Shown: positions 47,689-57,067 of the stretch, piece by piece
Layout of the letters: each line of letters opens with the position of its first letter
Position numbering within the stretch: position 1 is the first letter of the stretch
Origin: Deltaproteobacteria bacterium
GTDB taxonomy: Bacteria > Myxococcota > Myxococcia > Myxococcales > 40CM-4-68-19
DNA length: 64,000 nucleotides
Direction of reading: 5' to 3'
NCBI GenBank assembly: GCA_025358085.1
Contig: JANYKT010000140.1
Location: forward strand, 1 to 64,000
Program-made: the position numbers and the translations under genes
Notes under the pieces: model-generated
What the model was told of the DNA's origin: nothing
What the model saw: only the letters and a program-made list of their open reading frames with translations
The model's database searches: none

Positions 47689-49083
47689 CTTCGGCGCCGC
47701 ATGCCCGGTCGCTCGTTCCTGCTGTTGACCCTGTTCACAAGTCTAGGCCTGCCTGCCGCGGCGGGCGCCCAGTCGCCGCCGGCTCCTGCTGCGCTGACGC
47801 TCGAGGCAGCCTTGCGGTTCGCGCACGATCACCAGCCGTCGCTGCTCGCGGCGCGCGCTCGCATCGAAGCCAGCCGGGCCGCGGCGCTGATCCCGCGCGC
47901 GGCCTGGTATCCGCGCGCCTCGGCCTCGGCGCAGATCTTCGAGGGCACGACCAACAACACCACCGCTTCCTATGCCGCGCCGTATGGCATCGATCTCCCC
48001 CGCATCGGCGGCACGCGCACCGCCGCGACCGGCAGCTGGAGTCCCTCCCCCTCCACGCTGGGCGCGGTCGGCGCGCGCCAGGAGGTCTTCGACTTTGGAC
48101 GCCTCGCCGCCCTCTCGGCCGCTTCAGACGCCCTGACCGAGGTCGAACGCGCGCGCGGGGATCTCGCGGTCCTCGATGTGGACTTTGCCATCGAAGAATC
48201 GTTCCTCGCGGTCAAGGCGGCCAAGGCAGTGCTGAGCGCGTCGGCGGCGGCGGTGCGACGGTCGGAAGTTCATCGCGACGCCGCGCGCGCCGGCGTGCAG
48301 ACCGGCCTGCGCCGCCCGATCGATCTGACCCGCGCCGAAGCTGACGTGGCGCGATTCGAGGTCGGCCGGGTCCGCGCCGAAGGCGGCGTGACCGCGGCCC
48401 AGAGCTTGTTCGCCGCGGCGACCGGCGTCCCTTCCCCCCTGCTCGACGCGGCCGGAGAAGCGACCGTGCCCACGGCCGCGCCCGGCATGGAGGAGGCGCT
48501 GCAGCAGGCGCTGGCGAGCGATCCGCTCCTCCGCGTCTCCAACGCACTGGTCGTCGCCCAGCAGGCGCAGACCACGGCCATCAGCGCGGAGCTGCGCCCG
48601 GATCTGCAACTGACCGCATCGCTTTCCGCGCGGGCGGGAGGCGCCACACCCACGGCGGGCGGGTTGCCGGACGGCAGCGGCTACTTCCCGGAGGTGCAGA
48701 ACTGGGACCTGGGTTTGATGTTGTCGTGGCCTTTCTTCGACCAGGTCGTTCGCGCGCGGCGCGACACCTCGAGGGCGCAGGAGGCGGTGCGGAGGTCCGA
48801 GGCAAACGCGACCCGCGCCACTGTCGTCACGGGCGTCCAGCAGGCGTCGGTGTCCCTGACCTCCGCCCAGCGTGCGGTCCCCGCGCTGCAGCGATCGGTC
48901 GAGGCGGCACGCGCCAACTACGCCCAGGCCGATGCGCGGGCGCGGGCGGGGCTGAGCAGCCAGCTGGAGCTCGCGGACGCGGACGCGCTGCTGGTTGACG
49001 CGGAGATCTCGCTCGCGCTGGGCGAATTCGAGGCGGCGCGCGCCCGCGCCCGCCTGGCACGACTGACTTCGGAGGCACCTTGA
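47677..49083 (+). CDS. TolC-family outer membrane efflux protein
   Basis: LTLEAALRFAHDHQPSLLAARARIEASRAAALIPRAAWYPRASASAQ; repeat architecture; operon with MFP and RND. Start may be ATG 47701. Confidence 0.9.
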   Translation: MNPALRRRMPGRSFLLLTLFTSLGLPAAAGAQSPPAPAALTLEAALRFAHDHQPSLLAARARIEASRAAALIPRAAWYPRASASAQIFEGTTNNTTASYAAPYGIDLPRIGGTRTAATGSWSPSPSTLGAVGARQEVFDFGRLAALSAASDALTEVERARGDLAVLDVDFAIEESFLAVKAAKAVLSASAAAVRRSEVHRDAARAGVQTGLRRPIDLTRAEADVARFEVGRVRAEGGVTAAQSLFAAATGVPSPLLDAAGEATVPTAAPGMEEALQQALASDPLLRVSNALVVAQQAQTTAISAELRPDLQLTASLSARAGGATPTAGGLPDGSGYFPEVQNWDLGLMLSWPFFDQVVRARRDTSRAQEAVRRSEANATRATVVTGVQQASVSLTSAQRAVPALQRSVEAARANYAQADARARAGLSSQLELADADALLVDAEISLALGEFEAARARARLARLTSEAP

Positions 49084-50297
49084 CGAAACCTGAATCGCTG
49101 GCCACACCCGCCCCCCCGGCGAGCGCGCTCGCGTCGGATCAGAGCCGGCGGATCCCGCTCACCATCGCAGCCGGCGTGGTCGCGCTGCTGGTCCTGGGCG
49201 GCGCGCTGTTCGCCCGCGCGCACGGCCGCACCAATGATGTCGCGCTGGTCTCCACCCCCAAAGGCGTCACCGCGCTGCGCGTCGTCGCCGCGAAGTACCG
49301 CAGGACGCGCCGCTACGTCGGCACGCTCGAGCCGTGGGTCGCGGCCCGCATCGGTCCCCAGCTCGTCTCGGCCTATCTCGACACCGTGCTGGTGCGGCCG
49401 GGCGCGGTGGTCAAGCGGGGACAGGTCGTGGCCACGCTCGACTGCCGCAACAGCTCCGCGGTGAGCAAGGCGGTGGCGATGCAGGCGCGGGCGCTGGAGC
49501 GGACCCAGAAAGCAGTCGCGAGCGAGTCGGCGCGCGTCGGCAGCCTGCTCGGCGGCGGCTTCGTCTCGCCCGACGAGGTGGAGCAGAAGCAAGCCGAGAG
49601 CGAGAGCAAAGAGGCGCAGGTGCTGGCCCTCCAGGCGCAGCTCGCGGGCGCGAGCCTGCAGGTCTCTGATTGCATATTGCGCGCGCCCTTCGACGGCGAA
49701 ATCTCCGAGCGCTCGATGGACCCTGGCGCGTTTGCCCGCCCCGGCTCCTCGATCGTCAGCGAGATCGATCGCGGCACCATCCGGCTCACCGCCGAGGTGC
49801 CCGAAGACGACTTCGCCGACGTCGCGCCCGGCGCGGCGGTCGCCGTCCATGTGCTCGCCACCGGCCAGGATCTCGCCGGGAAGGTGGCTCGCCGCGCGCC
49901 CGGCGCGGACCTCTCGACGCGCACGGTGCACATTGAGATCGACCTGCCGAATCGCGACCGCCGCATCCCGGTGAACACGACCGCGGAGCTCCGGCTCGAC
50001 GTGGGCCAGCCGCTCGACGCAGCGCAGATCCCGCTCGCCGCGGCGACCGTGCGCGGCGAGAAGGCGACGGTGTTCGTGATTGAAAACGACGTCGCTCACC
50101 AGAAGAGCTTCCGTATGCTGGGCGAACGCGAAGGCGCGCTGTTTCTCGACCCCTCGCTGACAGCTGGCACTCCGGTGGTGACGCAGGGTCGCTCCGCTCT
50201 CGCCGAGGGCGACAAGGTAGCGGCGCGGATCAGCGAGGCGCAGGCTCCTGCCCGGCCGCCGCCCGAGGGCCACCTGGAAGGCGAGGGGCGGCCATGA
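49080..50297 (+). CDS. Efflux RND periplasmic adaptor (MFP/HlyD-like)
   Basis: AARIGPQLVSAYLDTVLVRPGAVVKRGQVVATLDCR, ILRAPFDGEISERSMDPGAFARPGSSIVSEID. Confidence 0.93.
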   Translation: MTKPESLATPAPPASALASDQSRRIPLTIAAGVVALLVLGGALFARAHGRTNDVALVSTPKGVTALRVVAAKYRRTRRYVGTLEPWVAARIGPQLVSAYLDTVLVRPGAVVKRGQVVATLDCRNSSAVSKAVAMQARALERTQKAVASESARVGSLLGGGFVSPDEVEQKQAESESKEAQVLALQAQLAGASLQVSDCILRAPFDGEISERSMDPGAFARPGSSIVSEIDRGTIRLTAEVPEDDFADVAPGAAVAVHVLATGQDLAGKVARRAPGADLSTRTVHIEIDLPNRDRRIPVNTTAELRLDVGQPLDAAQIPLAAATVRGEKATVFVIENDVAHQKSFRMLGEREGALFLDPSLTAGTPVVTQGRSALAEGDKVAARISEAQAPARPPPEGHLEGEGRP

Positions 50298-53200
50298 CCG
50301 GGCTCTCGCTGCGCAACCCCATCGCGGTGCTGATGGCGTGCATCGCCTTCGTCGTCTTCGCGCTGGTGGTGACCCCGCGCATGAGCGTGGACGCCTTTCC
50401 CGAGCTGACGCCGCCGGTGCTGGTGGTGGGCACGCTGGCGCCGGGGCTGGGTCCGAAAGATGTCGAGAAGACCATTACCTGGCGCATTGAAAAATATGTC
50501 AGCGCGACGCCGGGCGTGGAGCATGTCGAGAGCGCGAGCCGCAACAACCTGAGCGTGGTCTATGTCTGGCTGCAGTGGGGCACCGACCTCAACTCGGCAC
50601 AGACGCTGGTGCAACAACAAGTCGCCTTCGCGATGAGCGCGGTCCCCAAGTCGCTGGGCGTCCTGCCGCCCTTCGTGCTGCAATACGACCCTTCCAATGC
50701 GCCCGTGGTGCAGGTGACGGTGACCGGCGGAGGCCTGACCGGGCCGCAGCTCTATGACTTCGCACTCAACAACATCGAGCCGGTGCTCGAGGGCATTCCC
50801 GGCGTGGCGAGCGCATCATTGAACGGCGGCCGCCAGCGGCAAATCAACATCCTGGTCGATGCCGCCCGGGCCCAGGCCCGCAAGGTGACCACCGGCGATG
50901 TCGCGGCCGCGGTGGGCAAGGCCAATGCCTTGCTTCCATCGGGCGAATTCATCAATCCAAAGTTCGACGCCAACGTCTATACCAACGCGGTCGCCGCGCG
51001 CGTCTCCGACATCGGCGAGGCAATGGTCAAGGTGAAAGACGGGAAACCCGTTCTGATTCGCGACGTGGCCAAAGTGGAAGATGGCGGCCAGCCCGAAACA
51101 CAGGCAGTGGCGGTCAATGGACAGGATGCGGTCTATCTGAATGTCCTGCGGGTTCCGGGCGGCAATACGCTGCAGATCGTCGATGCGGTGCAGCTCGCGG
51201 TGAAACGCCTGAAAGGCCTGCCGCCGGGTCTGGAAGTGAAAGCCATCTTCGATCAATCAACCTTCGTGCGCACTTCCTATCACGGGCTCAAGAAGGAGAT
51301 CCTGCAGGCGCTGGTGCTGGTCTCGCTGGTGATCCTTCTCTTCCTGCAGAGCGTGCGCGGGACGGTGATCGTCTCCCTGGCCATTCCGTTCTCGTATGCC
51401 ATTACACTGATCGTTCTCTATATCTCCGCTCAGACACTCAATGCCTTCACCCTGGGAGGCCTGACTCTCGCCATGGGCCCTCTGGTCGATTACTCGGTGG
51501 TCGTCCTTGAATCGATTCACCGGCACCGGCTGAGAGGCTTCTCCGCCCTGGACGCAGCCCTGCGGGGCACCGAGGCAGTGGTCCTGCCCGTGCTCGCTTC
51601 CACGCTCTGCACCATGTCCGTGCTGCTGCCGGTGGTGCTCTTCGCCGGGCTGGCAAAGAAGCTCTTCGTCCCGCTCGCGCTCACGGTCGCGGTGGCGATG
51701 GCCGCCTCCTTCTTCGTCTCCATCTGCGTGACTCCGGTGGCCTCGCGGTACCTGCTCGGGCACGCGAAGCCCGGACCGCTCGCGCAGTACGTCTCCCGCG
51801 GCATCGGCCGTCTGGTCGAGGGATATGCCGGCCTGCTGGAGCGCGTGCTGCGTTTCCGCTTCGCGGTCATTGCTGCCTGCACCGTGCTGGTGGTGGCCAG
51901 CGTCATCGCGGCCATCAAGCTGCCCAGCACCTTCTTTCCCGAGATCGACGAATCAATGGAGCGTATCTATGTCCGGCTCGCGCCCGGCACCTCGCTGCAC
52001 GATTCAGCAGCATTGATGAATGACATGGGCCGCGTGCTCAAGGACGAACTCCCCAAGGGCAACGTCGAGCTGGTGTTGACCAATGTGGGATCTCCCGCCA
52101 ACGCCCGCAGCGCCATGAACAGCCCCAACGCCGGCCCGCATATGGGCTTCATCCGCCTGGCGCTGGTGGATGCCGGGGAGCGGTCGCTGTCGCAGCGCGA
52201 GCTCGCCGACAAGATCCGCGAGATCCTTAATCGGCGATTCCCGGGTGTCGAGTGCCTGCAGTGGCCGGGAGGCCTGGTCGCCAGCGTCTTTGCCAATGGA
52301 TATATCGCGCCGCTGGTCGTCGAGGTGCGCGGCGACAACCTGGCGCAGCTGGACGAGAAGGCGCGCGCCGTCGCCGAGGTAGCGCGGACCGTGCCGGGCT
52401 TGCGCGACATCTATCCGACGCTGCAGCTCGATTATCCCGAGGTGCGCGTCGAGACCGACCGGCAGGAGGCGGGCCTGGTCGGCGTGGACGCGCGCGGCGC
52501 CGCGCAGGCCACGCTGGAAGCGACGCTCGGCAACATCAATTCGCCGAGCGTCTGGGTCGATGGTTCCAATGGCCAGTCCTATTATGTCGTCACCTCGCTG
52601 GACGCGGCCTCGGTGCCGGACCCGAACGGCCTCACCCGCGTACCGGTGCGGGTCGGCGAGAATGGCGCGGCGGTCACGCTCGGCGCCTACGCAAAGATTC
52701 GACGCTCGACCGGGCCCATCGCCATCGAGCGCAACCAGCTCGAGCGCGCCGCGCACGTCCTGATGCAGACCGAGGGCCGCGACATCGGCAGCACCGCGGC
52801 CGATCTGGAGCAGCGTCTGCACACGGACCCGCGGACCCGCGACATCAACTTTGAATTCGTCGGCCAGGTGGCGCTGATGCGCAACACCTTCTCCGGCCTG
52901 GGCGTCGCCATCGGCCTCGCCATCATGCTGCTGTTCATGATCATGGCGACGCAATTCAAGTCGCTGCGCCTGCCGTTCGTGATGTTGATGACCATCCCCT
53001 GCACGCTCATCGGCATCGTGATCGCGCTGATGGCGGCCGGCCAGGGCTTCTCGGTCACCGCGCTGATGGGAATACTGATGGTCGTCGGCATCGCGGTCGC
53101 GAACGGAATCCTGCTGGTCGATCACGCCGTGGTGCGCATGACGAACGACGGCCTGGGAAAGCTTGCGGCCATCATCGACGCAGGACGTACGCGCCTGGTG

Positions 53201-53446
53201 CCTATCTTGATGACCAGCTTCGCGACCGTCATCGGCCTGGTCCCCACCGCGCTCGGCCTCGAGGCAGGCACCGAGGCGAACCGCCCGCTTGCGCTGGTGG
53301 TGGTCGGCGGCCTGACTTCCTCGACCGTGCTCTCGCTCTTCCTGGTGCCGGTGATCTTCCTGCTGGTCGCGCCGTCGACGATGCGCGCCCTCGAGCCCGC
53401 GGAGCCTGTGCACCAGCCAATCCCGCCTGTCCCGCAAACCGCCTGA
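50294..53446 (+). CDS. RND efflux permease
   Basis: 1050 aa; GLSLRNPIAVLMACIAFVVFALVVTPRMSVDAFPELTPPVLVV; STFFPEIDESMERIYVRLAPG; typical C-terminal TM block. Confidence 0.96.
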   Translation: MTGLSLRNPIAVLMACIAFVVFALVVTPRMSVDAFPELTPPVLVVGTLAPGLGPKDVEKTITWRIEKYVSATPGVEHVESASRNNLSVVYVWLQWGTDLNSAQTLVQQQVAFAMSAVPKSLGVLPPFVLQYDPSNAPVVQVTVTGGGLTGPQLYDFALNNIEPVLEGIPGVASASLNGGRQRQINILVDAARAQARKVTTGDVAAAVGKANALLPSGEFINPKFDANVYTNAVAARVSDIGEAMVKVKDGKPVLIRDVAKVEDGGQPETQAVAVNGQDAVYLNVLRVPGGNTLQIVDAVQLAVKRLKGLPPGLEVKAIFDQSTFVRTSYHGLKKEILQALVLVSLVILLFLQSVRGTVIVSLAIPFSYAITLIVLYISAQTLNAFTLGGLTLAMGPLVDYSVVVLESIHRHRLRGFSALDAALRGTEAVVLPVLASTLCTMSVLLPVVLFAGLAKKLFVPLALTVAVAMAASFFVSICVTPVASRYLLGHAKPGPLAQYVSRGIGRLVEGYAGLLERVLRFRFAVIAACTVLVVASVIAAIKLPSTFFPEIDESMERIYVRLAPGTSLHDSAALMNDMGRVLKDELPKGNVELVLTNVGSPANARSAMNSPNAGPHMGFIRLALVDAGERSLSQRELADKIREILNRRFPGVECLQWPGGLVASVFANGYIAPLVVEVRGDNLAQLDEKARAVAEVARTVPGLRDIYPTLQLDYPEVRVETDRQEAGLVGVDARGAAQATLEATLGNINSPSVWVDGSNGQSYYVVTSLDAASVPDPNGLTRVPVRVGENGAAVTLGAYAKIRRSTGPIAIERNQLERAAHVLMQTEGRDIGSTAADLEQRLHTDPRTRDINFEFVGQVALMRNTFSGLGVAIGLAIMLLFMIMATQFKSLRLPFVMLMTIPCTLIGIVIALMAAGQGFSVTALMGILMVVGIAVANGILLVDHAVVRMTNDGLGKLAAIIDAGRTRLVPILMTSFATVIGLVPTALGLEAGTEANRPLALVVVGGLTSSTVLSLFLVPVIFLLVAPSTMRALEPAEPVHQPIPPVPQTA

Positions 53447-53464
53447 AGACGCAGCAGACAGGGG

Positions 53465-53590
53465 GTCGAGGGGGTCCGCGGCGCGACCGTACGGTTCGTA
53501 CGTTCTGACCGATTTGAGCGCCCCGACACCGGTCTTCCCCGGGGGCGAAACGTACGAAACGTACGCTCGCCGCCGGACCCTGCCCTCCCC
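53465..53590. repeat. Intergenic imperfect palindrome, copy 2
   Basis: Arms CGTACGGTTCGTACGTT (53488-53504) / AACGTACGAAACGTACG (53549-53565); shares CGAGGGGGTCCGCGGCGCG (53467-53485) with the reverse complement of 5296-5314 exactly. Confidence 0.85.
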
Positions 53591-53628
53591 CCTGGCAGCA
53601 GGGAGCGGCAACCCGGCTGCTTACTTCA

Positions 53629-54117
53629 TCATTTCCATTCGACGCGCAAGACGGTCAGCTCCAGCTCTCCCGCGGGGCGGCGCACGCGCACGGTATCGCC
53701 CTGCTCTTTTCCCAGCAGCGCGAGCCCGAGCGGCGCTTCGTAGGAAATGCGGCCCGGGCCTAGCTCTTCAATCAATTCATCACCGCCGACGATTTGATAG
53801 ATGTGCTCCGCGCCGTCCTCGTCCTCGACCGTCACCGTGGCCCCGAAGAAGGCGCGCGACGTCGCGGCCCGCAGAGCCGGATCGACCACCTCATACTTCT
53901 CCAGCTGCTTCTGCAGCCGATAGATGCGTGCGTCGATCTCGCGGAGCTTCTTCTTGCCCAGCTTGTATTCGTAGTTCTCGCTGCGGTCCCCGTGCGCCGC
54001 GGCTACCGACACTTCCGCGGTCACGCGCGGCCGGTCCTTGTAGAGCAGCTGCTTCAGCTGCCCGTGCAGTCGCTCGAAGCCCGCGCGGGTGATGTATTTT
54101 TTTCGTGCTTGTTCCAC
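53629..54117 (-). CDS. greB: Transcription elongation factor GreB-like
   Basis: KKYITRAGFERLHGQLKQLLYKDRPRVTAEVSVAAAHGDRSENYEYKLGKKKLREIDARIYRLQKQL; GTG start at 54117. Confidence 0.92.
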   Translation of the reverse strand: MEQARKKYITRAGFERLHGQLKQLLYKDRPRVTAEVSVAAAHGDRSENYEYKLGKKKLREIDARIYRLQKQLEKYEVVDPALRAATSRAFFGATVTVEDEDGAEHIYQIVGGDELIEELGPGRISYEAPLGLALLGKEQGDTVRVRRPAGELELTVLRVEWK

Positions 54118-54147
54118 GGCGCTTTGCCTTATGGCAACCTCACTCCA

Positions 54148-54521
<374 letters not shown>

Positions 54522-54525
<4 letters not shown>

Positions 54526-55214
54526 AACAGCAGATCCTCATCGTCGACGATGAGCCGGACCTGATCCGCCTGCTCGAGTACAGCCTGCAGCAAGCGGGCT
54601 TCGAGACGGCCACGGCGGCCGACGGAGAGTCGGCGCTGGCAAAGGCGAGGCGGCGTGTCCCCGATCTGATTGTCCTCGACCTGATGCTGCCCGACCTGCC
54701 CGGCACGGAGGTCTGCCGGCAGCTGCGGGCGGACAAGCGTACGCAGGCGGTGCCGGTCATCATGCTCACCGCGCGCGGGGACGAGGTCGATCGGGTGGTG
54801 GGCTTCGAATTGGGCGCGGACGACTTCGTGACCAAGCCATTCAGCGTGCGCGAGGTCGTGTTGCGCATTCGCGCCATCCTGCGCCGCGGGGCCGGGTCCG
54901 ACGCCAGCGGCGATCCGCGACTGGGCGTGGGGCCGCTGCGCATCGAGCCCGACGCGCACCGGGCTTTCGTCGACGGTGCAGAAATCGCGCTCACCGCGCT
55001 GGAGTTCAAGCTCCTGGGCACTCTCCTCTCGCGGGTGGGGCGCGTGCAGACGCGCGACCAGTTGTTGCGTGAGGTCTGGGGCATGTCGGGCGATTTGCAG
55101 ACCCGGACCGTGGACACGCATGTCAAGCGGCTGCGCGAGAAGCTCGGCAGCGGGCGCGATCTGCTCGAGACCGTGCGCGGGATCGGCTACCGGATCATCG
55201 ACCCCGCGGATTGA
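54522..55214 (+). CDS. phoB: PhoB/OmpR-family response regulator
   Basis: ILIVDDEPDLIRLLEYSLQQAGF...LDLMLPDLPGTEVCRQLR; winged-helix LTALEFKLLGTLLSRVGRVQTRDQLLREVWG. Confidence 0.9.
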
Positions 55215-55217
55215 TCA

Positions 55218-56348
55218 ATGGCAATCTTTGGCCGCGAGCCGACGCTGGATGAAGCTCTGTCGGTCTTGCGCCGTCGCCTCGACGAGAAGGGGCCGCTTCC
55301 TAAATCTCTGGTCGATCTGGGACAGCGCCTCGCGCTGCGCGAATCGCCGCGGCCTGGAGGCGATCCGAGCCTTCCCGAGATGGTCGCTGCCATGCCCGAC
55401 GCGGCCGCGGTGATCGACGGCGCGGGTCGCTTCATCGCCGCCAATCGCCCGCTCGAAATGCTGCTCGGCGCGAAAGTCCTGGGCCGTGGCTTGCTCGAGG
55501 CGACGCGCAGCCACGAGCTGGCAGACGCGGCCTGGCGCGCGCTCGCCGGCTGGCCCGCAAGCCGTGAGATGACGCTGCCCGGTCCCAACAAAGTGGTGGG
55601 CGCCTTGCTCGCGCCGCTCTCGCAGGCGCGCGCGCTGCTGGTGCTGCGCGATCTCACGGAGCAAAAGCGGCGGGAGTTGGTCCGGCGCGACTTCATCGCC
55701 AACGCCAGCCACGAGCTGCGCACGCCGGTCAGCGCCATCAGCGGCGCGGTCGAGACGCTCCTCTCGGGACTGCCGCTTGCCGAGGAGGCGCGGCCCTTCG
55801 TCGAGATGATCGCGCGGCATGCCGAGCGGCTGGGCAACTTGAGCAGCGACCTGCTCGATCTGTCGCGTCTGGAGAGCGGCGAGTTCCGGCCGGAGATGGA
55901 GCCGCTCGACGCGACGCTGGCAATGAGCGTCGCGCTGGAGCTGGTGCGCGCCAAGGCGGCCGAGAAGAAGCTCGAGCTGCGCGTCGAGGGTCCGCCGGGT
56001 CTTCGCGTGCTGGCCGACGCTCGAGCGCTGGAGCAGATCTTCGTCAACCTGCTCGACAACGCCATCAAATACACTCCCGCGCTCGGTCGCATCACCATGG
56101 TGGCCGAGGCGCGCGGCGGGAAAGTGGTGCTCTCGGTGACGGACACCGGGCCAGGCATCGAGCCTCGCCACCAGCAGCGGCTCTTCGAGCGCTTCTATCG
56201 CGCCGACCCGGGACGCTCGCGCGCGGCGGGCGGCACGGGGCTGGGTCTGGCCATCGTCAAGCACCTGGCCCAGCTGCAGGGGGGCGAGGTGTTTGTGGAG
56301 AGCAGTCCCGCGGGCAGTCGCTTCTGGCTGCGGTTCACGCAAGGCTAA
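55218..56348 (+). CDS. PhoR-like PAS-histidine kinase, apparently soluble
   Basis: FIANASHELRTPVSAISGAVETLLSG, NLLDNAIKYTP, GGTGLGLAIVKHLAQLQGG; no obvious TM segment. Confidence 0.9.
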   Translation: MAIFGREPTLDEALSVLRRRLDEKGPLPKSLVDLGQRLALRESPRPGGDPSLPEMVAAMPDAAAVIDGAGRFIAANRPLEMLLGAKVLGRGLLEATRSHELADAAWRALAGWPASREMTLPGPNKVVGALLAPLSQARALLVLRDLTEQKRRELVRRDFIANASHELRTPVSAISGAVETLLSGLPLAEEARPFVEMIARHAERLGNLSSDLLDLSRLESGEFRPEMEPLDATLAMSVALELVRAKAAEKKLELRVEGPPGLRVLADARALEQIFVNLLDNAIKYTPALGRITMVAEARGGKVVLSVTDTGPGIEPRHQQRLFERFYRADPGRSRAAGGTGLGLAIVKHLAQLQGGEVFVESSPAGSRFWLRFTQG

Positions 56349-56359
56349 AAACTCGACCT

Positions 56360-56377
56360 TCGTCACTCAGCTGTCAC
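56360..56377 (+). promoter_or_regulatory. Candidate PHO box (TCGTCAC-TCAG-CTGTCAC)
   Basis: Two 7-nt half-sites with 4-nt spacer, as in CTGTCAT-N4-CTGTCAT, upstream of the DUF47-pit genes and downstream of phoBR. Confidence 0.5.
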
Positions 56378-56439
56378 CTGGACGACGCTCAGCCGCCATG
56401 TAGCCGCGGTATGGGCTGCGCTCCTCAAGGGAGGCGACC

Positions 56440-57066
56440 GTGCTCGAGAAGCTGATGCCGAAGTCCGACGAGTTCTTCGACGACTTCGAAGAACAGGCCG
56501 TGACCACCGTGCAGGGCGCCGAGGCGCTGCAGGCGCTGATCGATGATTTCACCGACGTCGAGCGCAAGGTCTCGGCCATCAAGGACCTGGAGCACAAGGG
56601 CGACGACGTCACGCACCGCGCCTTTGAGCGCCTGCACCGCCAGTTCATCACGCCCTTCGACCGGGCCGAGATCCACCGGCTGCTGTCGCGCATCGACGAC
56701 GTGCTCGACCTCACGGACTCCGCCGCCGAGCGGATGATGCTCTACGAAGTCGGCACTGTTCCGCAGGCGGCGAAAGATCTGGTGGCGGTGCTGGTTCCGA
56801 TGACCCGCAAGATGCTGGAGGCGGTGCGCGGCCTGCGGCATATCAAGCATCCCGAACAGATCTTGACTGCCTGCCGCGAGATCAAGACGCTGGAGAGCCA
56901 GGCCGATGCGGTGGGCCGCACCGCCATCGCGGCGCTTTTCAAGAGCGGCGCGGACGTCCTGACCATCATCAAGTGGAAAGAGATCTACGACCTTCTGGAG
57001 ACGGCCACAGACCGCTGCGAGGACGTATCGAATGTGATTGAGGGCGTCGTGCTGGAGCACGCTTAA
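56440..57066 (+). CDS. DUF47 (PhoU-like, Pit accessory) protein
   Basis: DEFFDDFEEQAVTTVQGAEALQALIDDF...LEHKGDDVTHRAFERLHRQFITPFDRAEIHRLLSRIDDVLDLTDSAAERM. Confidence 0.94.
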   Translation: MLEKLMPKSDEFFDDFEEQAVTTVQGAEALQALIDDFTDVERKVSAIKDLEHKGDDVTHRAFERLHRQFITPFDRAEIHRLLSRIDDVLDLTDSAAERMMLYEVGTVPQAAKDLVAVLVPMTRKMLEAVRGLRHIKHPEQILTACREIKTLESQADAVGRTAIAALFKSGADVLTIIKWKEIYDLLETATDRCEDVSNVIEGVVLEHA

Positions 57067-57067
57067 G

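Noticed and set aside
52004-53611. 535-aa minus-strand ORF
   Set aside because: Antisense to the RND permease; its N-terminal YVSYVSPPGK... is only translation of the palindromic repeat.
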